Source of the DNA: Candidatus Rokuibacteriota bacterium
Lineage (GTDB): Bacteria > Methylomirabilota > Methylomirabilia > Rokubacteriales > CSP1-6
DNA: 64,000 bases
NCBI GenBank assembly: GCA_003221695.1
Contig: QHSX01000044.1
Span: 124,001 to 188,000 of the forward strand
Direction: 5' to 3'
Below, in pieces: positions 27,080 to 35,205 of this stretch. The notes beneath the pieces are model-generated. The model made no database searches. It was not told the origin of the DNA and saw nothing but the letters and a program-made list of their open reading frames with translations. The translations under genes were made by a program, and so were the position numbers. Every line of letters starts with the position of its first letter. Positions within the stretch are counted from its first letter, which is position 1.

Positions 27080-28234
27080 ATGCGAGGTGTCGCGGTGATC
27101 GGTGTGGGCGTGACGAAGTTCGGCAAGCACGAGCGCACCTCGGCGGAGTTGTTCGCCGAGGCAGCGGCCGACGCGCTGCTCGACGCGGAGCTGACGCCGG
27201 GCGCCGTGCAGGCGCTCTACTACGGCAACGTCGTCGGGAGCGAGACGGAGCACCAGCTCCACACGGGCCCGCAGGCTGCGTCGATCCTCGGCATCCCGGC
27301 GATCCCGACGACGCGGTTCGAGGCGGCCTGCGCCAGCTCGCACGCGGCCTTCCGCCACGCCGTGATGGAGATCGCCGCGGGCGTCTCGGACGTCGTGCTC
27401 GTCGGCGGTGCCGAGCGCGTGCTCAATGTCCCCACCGCGGAGTCCACCGAGTACTTCGCCTACGCCTCGGACGCCATCTGGGAGCAGACGCTCGGCCTCA
27501 CCTTCCCCGGCGTCTTCGCGCTCATCGCGCGCGCTCACATGGAGAAATACGGGACGACCGAGGAGCAGATGGCGGCCGTCGCCGTGAAGAACCACAAGCA
27601 CGGGACGCTCAACCCGAAGGCCCAGTTCCAGAAGGCGATCACCGTCGAGCAGGTGCTGCAGAGCGCGTACATCGCCGATCCGCTCAAGCTCTTCGACTGC
27701 TGCCCCTTCACCGACGGAGGCGCCGCGGTGGTCCTCGCCTCCGAGGAGGTCGCGCGCAAGCGCACGAGGGCGGTCCGGGTGCTCGCTTCCGCCGCCGCGT
27801 CGGACTGGATGCTCCTGGGCGACAAGCGCGACCTCGCCCGCGTGCCCGCCACCGAGCGCGCCGCTGCGGCGGCGTACTCGCAGGCGGGCCTGCGGCCGGC
27901 CGACGTGGACGTGGTCGAGCTGCACGACTGCTTCACCATCGCGGAGATCGTCGCCACGGAGGGCCTCGGTCTCTTCGAGCCCGGCGCCGGCGGCCGCGCG
28001 GCCGCCGAGGGCCGGACGAGCCTCGGGGGCGCGATCCCCGTCAACCCGTCGGGCGGCCTCAAGGCGAAGGGGCACCCGATCGGCGCAACGGGCGCGGCGC
28101 AGATCGCCGAGATCGTCACCCAGCTCCGCGGCGAAGCCGGCCCGCGCCAGGTGGACGAGGCGCGTGTCGGTCTCACCCATACCCTCGGCGGCAACACCGC
28201 CACCGTGCTCGTGAGTCTCTTCGGCCGTGACTGA
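27080..28234 (+). CDS. Thiolase-domain protein (SCP2/archaeal acetyl-CoA acetyltransferase type)
   Basis: A 384-residue thiolase-fold protein. The nucleophilic Cys is in EAACASSHAAF, the second His is in VELHDCFTIAE and the third motif reads KAKGHPIGATGAAQ. This subgroup is typically encoded with a DUF35 zinc-ribbon/OB-fold partner, which here follows with an eight-base overlap. In archaea such pairs work in acyl-CoA condensation for mevalonate; in bacteria they also act in fatty-acid or steroid side-chain thiolysis. A ribosome site GGAGGAG precedes the ATG. Confidence 0.92.
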   Translation: MRGVAVIGVGVTKFGKHERTSAELFAEAAADALLDAELTPGAVQALYYGNVVGSETEHQLHTGPQAASILGIPAIPTTRFEAACASSHAAFRHAVMEIAAGVSDVVLVGGAERVLNVPTAESTEYFAYASDAIWEQTLGLTFPGVFALIARAHMEKYGTTEEQMAAVAVKNHKHGTLNPKAQFQKAITVEQVLQSAYIADPLKLFDCCPFTDGGAAVVLASEEVARKRTRAVRVLASAAASDWMLLGDKRDLARVPATERAAAAAYSQAGLRPADVDVVELHDCFTIAEIVATEGLGLFEPGAGGRAAAEGRTSLGGAIPVNPSGGLKAKGHPIGATGAAQIAEIVTQLRGEAGPRQVDEARVGLTHTLGGNTATVLVSLFGRD

Positions 28235-28607
28235 GCCGGTACTCACGCTGCACGGCTTCTTCCAGCGTGCGCGGGCGGGCCAGCTCACCGGGGTGCGCTG
28301 CGGGAAGTGCGGCGGGCTCGCCATCCCGCCCAAGGAGTTCTGCCCGGACTGCCACGCGCGCGCCTGGCAGCCCGTGCCGCTCGGTGGCGACGGTACGATC
28401 GTGAGCTTCACGGTGATCCGCGTCGCGCCGCGCGCCCACGCGGCCGACGCGCCCTATGCGGTGGCGGTGGTGAAGCTGAAGGAAGGCGTCTCGCTGCTCG
28501 GCCGGATCGTGGACATTCCCCTCGACAAGGTCGCCGTCGGCCTGCCCGTCCGCTTCCGCCCGCTCGTCAAGGGCGACCAGACCTCCGTCGGCTTCGGCCC
28601 GGCCTGA
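28227..28607 (+). CDS. DUF35 zinc-ribbon/OB-fold protein
   Basis: A 126-residue partner of the thiolase. The N-terminal helix GFFQRARAGQLTGVRC leads into a rubredoxin-like zinc knuckle with CGKC and CPDC, then an OB-fold (GTIVSFTVIRVAP, PYAVAVVKLKEGVSLLGRI). DUF35 proteins form stable complexes with thiolase-like proteins and may channel acyl-CoA intermediates. The GTG lies inside the thiolase 3' end. Confidence 0.93.
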   Translation: MTEPVLTLHGFFQRARAGQLTGVRCGKCGGLAIPPKEFCPDCHARAWQPVPLGGDGTIVSFTVIRVAPRAHAADAPYAVAVVKLKEGVSLLGRIVDIPLDKVAVGLPVRFRPLVKGDQTSVGFGPA

Positions 28608-28696
28608 CCCGCGTCCTTGCCCGCTCCGTACGGGTGAGCTATGTTCGACGCGCGTATGAAGCCGAACGCGCCAAACGCGCGAGCAGGGAGGGCCTC

Positions 28697-29587
28697 ATGA
28701 ACTACGGGGTCGTGCTTCCGATCTGGCAGCTCACGGTCGCCGACGCCGAGTCGTTGACGGCGCGCGCGGAGGCGTCAGGCCTGGACGGCGTCTTCGTCCC
28801 CGATCACATCCTTGCCAAGCCCGCCACCACCCAGCACTATGGGGCCCACTGGCCGGACCCGTTTTCGCTCCTCGCGTATCTCGCCGGGCGCACGCAGCGC
28901 ATCCGCCTCGGAGCCAGCGTGATCGTCCTTCCCTACCGGAACGCCCTCGTGGCGGCCAAGGCGGCAGCCACCGTCGATCAGGTGTCGGGTGGGCGCTTCA
29001 TCTTCGGCGTCGGCGTGGGCTGGGACGAGGCCGAGTTCGTGGACCTACGCCTGCCGTTCCGGGAGCGCGGGCGCCTGAGCGATGACTATATCCGGGCGAT
29101 CAAGGCGGCGTGGGCCAGCGACGTCCCGGCGTACAAGGGTGAGTACGTGAGCTTCGCCGGTGCGACGTTCTCTCCCCGGCCCGCGCAGCGGCCGCACCCG
29201 CCGATCTGGGTCGGTGGCGCGCCGGGCACCGTGTCCGCACCAGCGGTGCGCCGGTGCGCTGAGTTGGGCGACGCCTGGCATCCGTTGGCGCTCAGTCTCG
29301 ACGACATCGAGAAAGGTTTCGCGACCCTGCGCGACCTCGCCGCCCGGAGCGGCCGGCGGGACGCGCTCGGCCTCGCGCCGCGCAATCTCCTCGACCTGAC
29401 CGATGCGCCGAAGGGCAGGGGCCGCGCGGCGTTTCAGGGCTCCGTGGCCGAGGTGGTGTCCGACATCCGCCGGGTGCGCGCCCTCGGCGCCGCGTGGATG
29501 ACGTTCGATCTGCCGCGGACCGGCGTGCCGGCGATGGTCCGCGCCATCGAGCGTCTCTCCGGCGAGGTGAAGCCAGCCGCCGCGTAG
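28697..29587 (+). CDS. LLM-class F420-dependent oxidoreductase
   Basis: A 296-residue luciferase-like protein: NYGVVLPIWQLTVADAE, VFVPDHILAKP, RLGASVIVLPYRNALVAAK and GGRFIFGVGVGWDEAEF are the usual LLM/F420 strands. The ATG follows GGGAGGG. It is related to the protein at 9822 but not adjacent to cof genes. It lies 89 bp after DUF35, so it may act on the same acyl-CoA-derived compounds; the substrate is unknown. Confidence 0.9.
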   Translation: MNYGVVLPIWQLTVADAESLTARAEASGLDGVFVPDHILAKPATTQHYGAHWPDPFSLLAYLAGRTQRIRLGASVIVLPYRNALVAAKAAATVDQVSGGRFIFGVGVGWDEAEFVDLRLPFRERGRLSDDYIRAIKAAWASDVPAYKGEYVSFAGATFSPRPAQRPHPPIWVGGAPGTVSAPAVRRCAELGDAWHPLALSLDDIEKGFATLRDLAARSGRRDALGLAPRNLLDLTDAPKGRGRAAFQGSVAEVVSDIRRVRALGAAWMTFDLPRTGVPAMVRAIERLSGEVKPAAA

Positions 29588-29590
29588 AGG

Positions 29591-30103
29591 GTGGCGAGAA
29601 ACATCGAGATCAAGGCGCGGGTCTCAGACCTCCCACTCGTTCGGGTGAAAGTGGGGTCCCTCGCGTCCACGCCGCCCGAGGTCTTTTTGCAGACGGATAC
29701 GTTCTTTGTCGTCCCTCGGGGACGCTTCAAGCTTCGGCAGGTCTCCGAGGGAGCGGGCGAGCTGATCTTCTACCAACGCTCGGATCGAGCCGGCCCGAAG
29801 GAGTCCTCGTACGTGCGCTCCGCGTGCACCGACGCCAAGACCGTCTCGGCGGTCCTGGCTCGAGCGCTGGGCGTTCGGGGTGTCGTAGAGAAACGACGCG
29901 AGGTCTTCATGATCGGCCGCTCTCGCATCCACCTCGACGAAGTCCACGGACTCGGGACTTTCTTGGAGATCGAGGTCGTTCTGGCAGACGGCGAAGCCGC
30001 GGTCGAGGGGGAACGAGTCGCGCGCGAACTGATGGCGGCGTTCGGGATTCCGGAGTCCGCTCTGGTGGCGTGTGCGTACATCGATCTGCTCGAGGAGCCT
30101 TAG
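29591..30103 (+). CDS. CYTH-domain protein (class IV adenylate cyclase/triphosphatase type)
   Basis: A 170-residue tunnel-fold protein. It begins ARNIEIKARV, a variant of the ExExK motif with N for the first E, and continues with FKLRQVSEGAGELIFYQRSDR, KRREVFMIGRSRIHLDEVHGLGTFLEIEV, so most charged tunnel residues are present. Family members make cAMP or cleave triphosphates such as thiamine triphosphate. The GTG start lies three bases after the LLM stop. Its base composition is milder than its neighbours'. Confidence 0.85.
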   Translation: MARNIEIKARVSDLPLVRVKVGSLASTPPEVFLQTDTFFVVPRGRFKLRQVSEGAGELIFYQRSDRAGPKESSYVRSACTDAKTVSAVLARALGVRGVVEKRREVFMIGRSRIHLDEVHGLGTFLEIEVVLADGEAAVEGERVARELMAAFGIPESALVACAYIDLLEEP

Positions 30104-30122
30104 GCGGGTGCTCCCGCGGGGA

Positions 30123-31214
30123 TCACATCCTCAGTTCGCGCGAGGTCAGGTTGTAGCGGAACGCGCCAGGGTCGAGGCTGTCGCGCGGCTCGCCACCCGA
30201 CTCGGCCTGCGGGTACATGAAGAACGCGATGGGATCGCCCGACGCGTCCGGCAGCCGCACGTCGTGCGCGTAGTTGTATGCGAGGTAGTTCATCTCCCAG
30301 GCGCCGAAGAGCTTCGCGCGTGCGCGCTGGACGGTCGCGTCGCCGAGCGCCAGCCCCCCCTGCTCCTCGAGCACGACCTTCCGCACGTCGGCGGGATCGA
30401 CCGGGACCCAGCCGTGGGTCGGGAGGTAGAACTCCGCCCGGCAGTGCTGGGCACGGCTGATGTCACCGCTCTTCCCGAGGCTCTTGAACTCTGCCGAGTC
30501 GGCCACCCGCACGCCGTAGATGTCGCGCGACGGGATGCCGACGGAACGCGTCAGCCCGACGAAGAGGGCGTTGAGGTCGGCGCACTTGCCCCCGAGGTTC
30601 CCGGTCTCGAGCATCCCGCTGATGTCGCCGATGCCGCAGCCGCGCACCTTCGGATCGCGGAACGTGTTCTCGACGATCCACTCGTAGACCGCGCGCGCCT
30701 TGTCGAGCTCCGTCTTCGCGCCCTTCGTGATCTCGACCGCGGTCCGGCGGACGATTCCATCGGTCCGGATGAGACGTGTGGCTTCGAGGTATTTGGCGAG
30801 CTCGCGCCTGTCTTCGCGGCCGATGCGGCCCGGCGCCGTGAGGTCCACGGCGCGGTCGCGCGTGGCGAAGCGGGTCGTCACCTCGACCACGGGACTCGGT
30901 TCGCTCGCCGGCCACTCGGCGTAGAAGATGGCGGCGCCGTACTTCGGCTCCCGGTGGATGCGCGTGGCCGTCGCGTTCCCGGTCCAGCTCTGGCCCTGGT
31001 TCTTGTGGTAGTCCGTGTCCGGCATGAGCGGAAGCGGCAGCCATACCCGTGTCACGCCCGTCGGATTGACGATCTCGGCCCGCGTCGTCACCTCGAAGGC
31101 GCGCCACGTCGCCACACCTGGAGACGCCGCGCCGCCGAACACCCTCAGAGGGCGCGCGAGACCAGCGACCACCGCGGACGCGGTCCCGGTCGTGAGGAAT
31201 ACACGTCGGTCCAT
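30123..31214 (-). CDS. Exported transglutaminase-like protein
   Basis: A 363-residue protein with an N-terminal DRRVFLTTGTASAVVAGLA segment resembling a Tat signal peptide, then a beta-rich region and a transglutaminase/protease core. The triad is seen as Cys in NLGGKCADLNALFVGLTR, His in AQHCRAEFYL and Asp in HGWVPVDPADVRK. Such proteins act on peptides or the cell wall outside the cytosol; the exact reaction is unknown. GGAGAGGGGAAG precedes the ATG. It faces the CYTH gene and is 134 bp upstream of the molybdenum hydroxylase cluster end. Confidence 0.88.
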   Translation of the reverse strand: MDRRVFLTTGTASAVVAGLARPLRVFGGAASPGVATWRAFEVTTRAEIVNPTGVTRVWLPLPLMPDTDYHKNQGQSWTGNATATRIHREPKYGAAIFYAEWPASEPSPVVEVTTRFATRDRAVDLTAPGRIGREDRRELAKYLEATRLIRTDGIVRRTAVEITKGAKTELDKARAVYEWIVENTFRDPKVRGCGIGDISGMLETGNLGGKCADLNALFVGLTRSVGIPSRDIYGVRVADSAEFKSLGKSGDISRAQHCRAEFYLPTHGWVPVDPADVRKVVLEEQGGLALGDATVQRARAKLFGAWEMNYLAYNYAHDVRLPDASGDPIAFFMYPQAESGGEPRDSLDPGAFRYNLTSRELRM

Positions 31215-31348
31215 GTGGTCTTCCCCTCTCCCTTACAGACGCCCGGCCAACCACCTGCTGCTGATGTTTAGATGCGGATACTAGCAATCGGTTGCTGGGA
31301 GTCCAAACGGAAGAAGCGATACGACCGCCCCCGACGGATCGGGTGTCT

Positions 31349-33712
31349 CTATGGCGTCTCGGGCGATGATGTCGTACGCGGACGCGAAAGCAGACGGAAG
31401 AGGCGGTCGGGCGTCGCGGGAAGCTCGCTCAGCTCCATGCCGAACGGCTGGAGCGCGTCGGCGATCGCGTTGGCCACGGCGGCGGGCGCGCCGATCGTCC
31501 CCCCCTCGCCGACCCCCTTGAAGCCCCCGAGGGTCGTGGGCGACGGATGCTCGAGGTGAACGACCTCGACGGCCGGGAGCTCGGCGGCCGTCGGGACGAG
31601 GTAGTCCATGAGGCTACCCGTGAGGAGCTGACCGTCGTCCGCGTAGACGACCTCCTCTAAGAGCGCCGCGCCGACGCCCTGAGCGACGCCCCCGATCGCC
31701 TGGCCCTCCACGATCAGAGGATTGATGATCCGGCCGCAATCCTCGACGACCACGAAGCGGCGCACGATCACCGCGCACGTCTCCGGGTCGACCTCGACGA
31801 CGGCGATGTGCGTCGCGTTGGACGCCGTGCCGAAGTACGGATCGTAGAACCGCGTCGCCTCGAGGCCCGGCTCCATCCCCTTCGGCAGCCGTTTGGCGCC
31901 CGCGTACGCCGCACCCGCGATCTCGCGGAGCGTGAGCCCGCGATGCGGTGTGCCGCGCACCGTCGCGCGACCGTCCCCGAGCGTCAGATCGTCGGCGGAG
32001 ACCTCCAGCAGATGCGCCGCGATCGCGAGCGCCTTCTCCCTGAGGGCGCGCGCGGCGAGGATCGCGGCGCCGCCGCCGATGACCGCGCTCCGGCTCGCGT
32101 ACGTTCCGGTGCCCACGGGCCCGGCGGCGGTGTCGCCCGAGACCACGCGCACGTCCTCGAGCCGCGCGCCGAGCTCCTCGGCGACGACCTGGGCCAGCGT
32201 CGTCTCGTGTCCCTGGCCGTGGCAGGCGAGACCGAAGCTCGCCGTCACCGTCCCGCCGGGGTCCACCCGGACGGTCGCGCCCTCGGTCCCGGTGCTGATC
32301 GCGGCGCCCGGTGACGCCGGGATCGCCGAGCCGACGCCCGTCAGCTCGACGTAGCAGGCGACGCCGACGCCGACGTAGCGTCCCGCCCGACGCGCGCGCT
32401 CCTGCTCGGCGCGCACGTGCTCGTACCCCGCCGCGTCGCGCGCCCGCTCGAGCGACTCGACGAAGCTTCCACTGTCCCACACGACGCCGGACGGCGAGCG
32501 GTACGGGAGCTCGTCGGGCCGGATGAGGTTCCGGAGCCTGAGCGCGACCGGATCCATCCCCAGGCGGCGTGCCGCGCGGTCCACCAGCGCCTCGGTCACG
32601 AAGGTGGAGACCGGGCGGCCGACGCCGCGGTACGGTCCCATCGGCGCCTTGTTGGTCGCCACGCCCCACGCCTCGCCGCGGTAATGCTCCACGCGGTACG
32701 GCCCGGGGAGGAAGCTGATCACCTGGACGACTTCGATCGCGGCGGTCCACGGATGGATCGAGTACGCGCCGACGTCTGCGACGACGCGGGCTCGGAGACC
32801 TCGGATCGTCCCGTCAGCGTTCACGGCCAGCTCAGCGTCGATCGTCTCGTCCCACGCCTGCGTGCTCGTCAGGAGGTCCTCGCGCCGGTCGGCGACCCAC
32901 TGCACCGGCCGTCCCGTGAGCCGCGCGAGGGCGCAGACGGCGACCTCCTCGGGGTAGAGGGCGCTCTTCACGCCGAAGCCGCCCCCCACGTCGGGCGCGA
33001 CGACGCGGAGCCGGTGCACGGGCAGGTCGAGCAGCGCGGCGAGCCCCTCGCGCAGGAGGCCCGGGACCTGGGTGGACGACCAGAGCGTCAGCTCGCCGAC
33101 GCCCGGGTTCCAGTCGGCGAGACACGCCCGGTTCTCGATCGTCACGCCCGCGTGGCGGTGGAAGCGAAAGCGGTCGCCGACGACCAGCGCAGCGTCCCTC
33201 ATCGCTCCGTCGACGTCGCCCTGGACGAAGGCGCGCGTCAGGAGGACGTTGCTCCCGGCCGCCTCGTGAACGAGCGCAGCGCCCCCTGCCATCGCCGCCT
33301 CCGGCGTTCCGACGACCGGGAGCGTCGCATAGCGGACGTCGACCAGCTCCAGGGCATCCTCGGCCGTGTAACGGCTCTCGGCCAGGACGGCGGCCACCGC
33401 CTCGCCGGCGAAGCGGACCTTGCCCCGCGCCAACGGCGGACACTCGGTCGGGTGATAGCCCGCCATCCTCGACTCGGCACGCATCGGGCGGGCCTGCGTC
33501 GCGATCTCGTCGCCCGTGATGCACGCGAGGACGCCGGGCAGCTCGCGTGCGGGGTGCGCGTCGATCGAGACGATGCCGGCGTGGGCGTGCGGGCTCCGGA
33601 GGAATGCGACGTGCAGCATCCGGGGGAGCGTGAGGTCCGCGACGTACCGGCCCTGCCCTGTCAGGAAGCGCGCGTCCTCCACACGGCGGACGGGCGCGCC
33701 GATCAGCGGCAT
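31349..33712 (-). CDS. Xanthine dehydrogenase-family molybdopterin-binding subunit (large subunit 2)
   Basis: A 787-residue molybdenum hydroxylase catalytic subunit. It has GAPVRRVEDARFLTGQGRY, the Moco-binding APDVGGGFGVKSALYPEE, a PYRGVGRP loop as in form II (CoxL-like but not CO dehydrogenase), and the catalytic Glu in GGFKGVGEGGTIG. It is the last gene of a cluster that has one FAD and one FeS subunit for two large subunits. The ATG at 33712 abuts the intercistronic repeat and lacks a clear ribosome site. Confidence 0.93.
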   Translation of the reverse strand: MPLIGAPVRRVEDARFLTGQGRYVADLTLPRMLHVAFLRSPHAHAGIVSIDAHPARELPGVLACITGDEIATQARPMRAESRMAGYHPTECPPLARGKVRFAGEAVAAVLAESRYTAEDALELVDVRYATLPVVGTPEAAMAGGAALVHEAAGSNVLLTRAFVQGDVDGAMRDAALVVGDRFRFHRHAGVTIENRACLADWNPGVGELTLWSSTQVPGLLREGLAALLDLPVHRLRVVAPDVGGGFGVKSALYPEEVAVCALARLTGRPVQWVADRREDLLTSTQAWDETIDAELAVNADGTIRGLRARVVADVGAYSIHPWTAAIEVVQVISFLPGPYRVEHYRGEAWGVATNKAPMGPYRGVGRPVSTFVTEALVDRAARRLGMDPVALRLRNLIRPDELPYRSPSGVVWDSGSFVESLERARDAAGYEHVRAEQERARRAGRYVGVGVACYVELTGVGSAIPASPGAAISTGTEGATVRVDPGGTVTASFGLACHGQGHETTLAQVVAEELGARLEDVRVVSGDTAAGPVGTGTYASRSAVIGGGAAILAARALREKALAIAAHLLEVSADDLTLGDGRATVRGTPHRGLTLREIAGAAYAGAKRLPKGMEPGLEATRFYDPYFGTASNATHIAVVEVDPETCAVIVRRFVVVEDCGRIINPLIVEGQAIGGVAQGVGAALLEEVVYADDGQLLTGSLMDYLVPTAAELPAVEVVHLEHPSPTTLGGFKGVGEGGTIGAPAAVANAIADALQPFGMELSELPATPDRLFRLLSRPRTTSSPETP

Positions 33713-33872
33713 TGGGGGGACCGCGAGGCCGGCGCCCTCCGAGGGTCGCGTGCTGTGGGTACGACCTGGCTCCGTTGGAGCGAGGACCGCGGGGCCGGTA
33801 CGATCGGTGGGTGGCCCGAGACGAGGTGCGACCTGGCTCCGTTCCGCATGCCGCCTTTCATTCCATCGGCGG
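33713..33872 (-). repeat. Intercistronic tandem repeat, locus C (2 units)
   Basis: Between the FeS subunit stop and the large subunit 2 ATG, the minus strand holds two diverged copies of the repeat. The first begins TGGAATGAAAGGCGG, runs through GGAGCCAGGTCGCACC and GGCCACCCACCGATCG and ends GCCCCGCGGTCC; the second repeats ACGGAGCCAGGTCGTACC and ends GGCCTCGCGGTCCCCCCA next to the ATG. Order and orientation match loci A, B and D. Confidence 0.8.
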
Positions 33873-34346
33873 TCAGCGCATCTTCCGCGCGGCGGCCTCG
33901 ACGGCACGGACAATGCCGTGGTAGCCGGTGCAGCGACAGAGGACGGCGGAGATGCCCTCTCGGATCTCCGCCTCCGTGGGCGACGGATTCGTTCGGAGAA
34001 GATCGAGCGCCGTCATGAGCATGCCCGGCGTGCAGAACCCGCACTGGAGACCGTGGTGCTCGCGGAACGCCTCCTGGAGCGGGTGGAGCTTGCCGTCGCG
34101 CATGAGCCCCTCGATCGTCAAGAGCTCGGCGCCGTCGGCCTGGACCGCGAGCATGATGCAGGAACGCGCGGCCTCGCCGTCGATCAAAATAGTGCACGCG
34201 CCGCAGATGCCGTGCTCGCAGCCGACGTGCGTGCCCGTCAGGCCGAGGTCCTCGCGCAGGAAATCCACGAGCAGCTTGCGGGGCTCGCAGCGCCCCTCCC
34301 GCTCGACGCCGTTCACCGTGAGGCGAACGGTGACCGCGTCAGCCAT
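33873..34346 (-). CDS. Molybdenum hydroxylase small subunit, two [2Fe-2S] clusters
   Basis: A 157-residue CoxS/XdhC-type electron-transfer subunit. The plant-ferredoxin-like cluster is bound by CEHGICGAC and a later Cys in ARSCIMLA; the second cluster by CGFC and CRC in QCGFCTPGMLMTAL and LCRCTGYHGIV. It passes electrons from the molybdenum site to the FAD subunit. The ATG overlaps the FAD subunit stop by eight bases. Confidence 0.96.
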   Translation of the reverse strand: MADAVTVRLTVNGVEREGRCEPRKLLVDFLREDLGLTGTHVGCEHGICGACTILIDGEAARSCIMLAVQADGAELLTIEGLMRDGKLHPLQEAFREHHGLQCGFCTPGMLMTALDLLRTNPSPTEAEIREGISAVLCRCTGYHGIVRAVEAAARKMR

Positions 34347-35205
34347 GGGCGACCCTGAGCGCGCGCCTGAGCGCGCGCCGGGTGAGGACCGCCGTCAGGT
34401 GACGGCGGTAGTCGGCCGAAGCGTGGATATCGGAGTCCGGCGACACGAGCTCGGCGGCGCGCCCGGCCGCGGCGTCGATCGCCGCGTCGGTGAGCCCGTC
34501 GCGCTCGAGGATCTGCTCGGCGGCGCGGAGTCGCACGGGCACCGGCCCGGCGCCGGCCGTGGCCAGACGGGCCGCTCTGCAGCGCGCACCGTCCGGGACG
34601 ACCAGCGCGGCGATCGCGACGATCGCGAAGTCGCCGTGGCGTCGCGCGAACTCCTCGAGCGCGAAGCCCGCGCCCGCGTCCGTCGCCGGCAGGCGGACCT
34701 CGACGAGGATCTCGTCGGGCTCGAGGCTCGTCGTGAGGTACGTGACGAAGAGGTCCTTGGCCTTCACGACGCGCTCGCCCTTCGGCCCGCGCGCCACCAC
34801 CTCGCCGTCGAGCGCGGTGAGGACCGCCGGGTACTCCGCGGAAGGGTCGGCGTGCGCGATCGAGCCGCCGATCGTGCCGCGCGTCCGGATCGGCAGGTGC
34901 CCCACCCACTTCGTCGCTTCTCTGAGCAGCGGGAGCCGCCGCGCGACCAGTGGCGAGAACTCGATCATCCGCTGGCGCGTCATCGCGCCGAACCTCACCT
35001 GCCCGTCATGCTCCTCGATGTACGCGAGGCTCGGGATCCGGTTCAGGTCCACGAGCGCCGCGGGACGACTCAGGCGGAAATTGAGGAGCGGCATGAGGCT
35101 CTGGCCGCCGGCGAGGATCTTCGCGTCGCCGCCGTAGCGCCGGAGCAGCGCGAGCGCCTCGTCGAGGCTCGCGGGGGCGTGGTAGTCGAATTTGACGGGC
35201 TTCAC
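34339..35205 (-). CDS. Molybdenum hydroxylase FAD-binding medium subunit
   Basis: A 288-residue CoxM-type flavoprotein. It starts KPVKFDYHAPASLDEALALL, has the FAD-binding AGGQSLMPLLNFRLSRP, the second FAD motif TRGTIGGSIAHADPSAE, and a C-terminal CO-dehydrogenase flavoprotein domain. The GTG overlaps the large subunit 1 stop by four bases and its own stop overlaps the FeS gene, so L-M-S are tightly coupled. Confidence 0.96.
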   Translation of the reverse strand: MKPVKFDYHAPASLDEALALLRRYGGDAKILAGGQSLMPLLNFRLSRPAALVDLNRIPSLAYIEEHDGQVRFGAMTRQRMIEFSPLVARRLPLLREATKWVGHLPIRTRGTIGGSIAHADPSAEYPAVLTALDGEVVARGPKGERVVKAKDLFVTYLTTSLEPDEILVEVRLPATDAGAGFALEEFARRHGDFAIVAIAALVVPDGARCRAARLATAGAGPVPVRLRAAEQILERDGLTDAAIDAAAGRAAELVSPDSDIHASADYRRHLTAVLTRRALRRALRVAHG

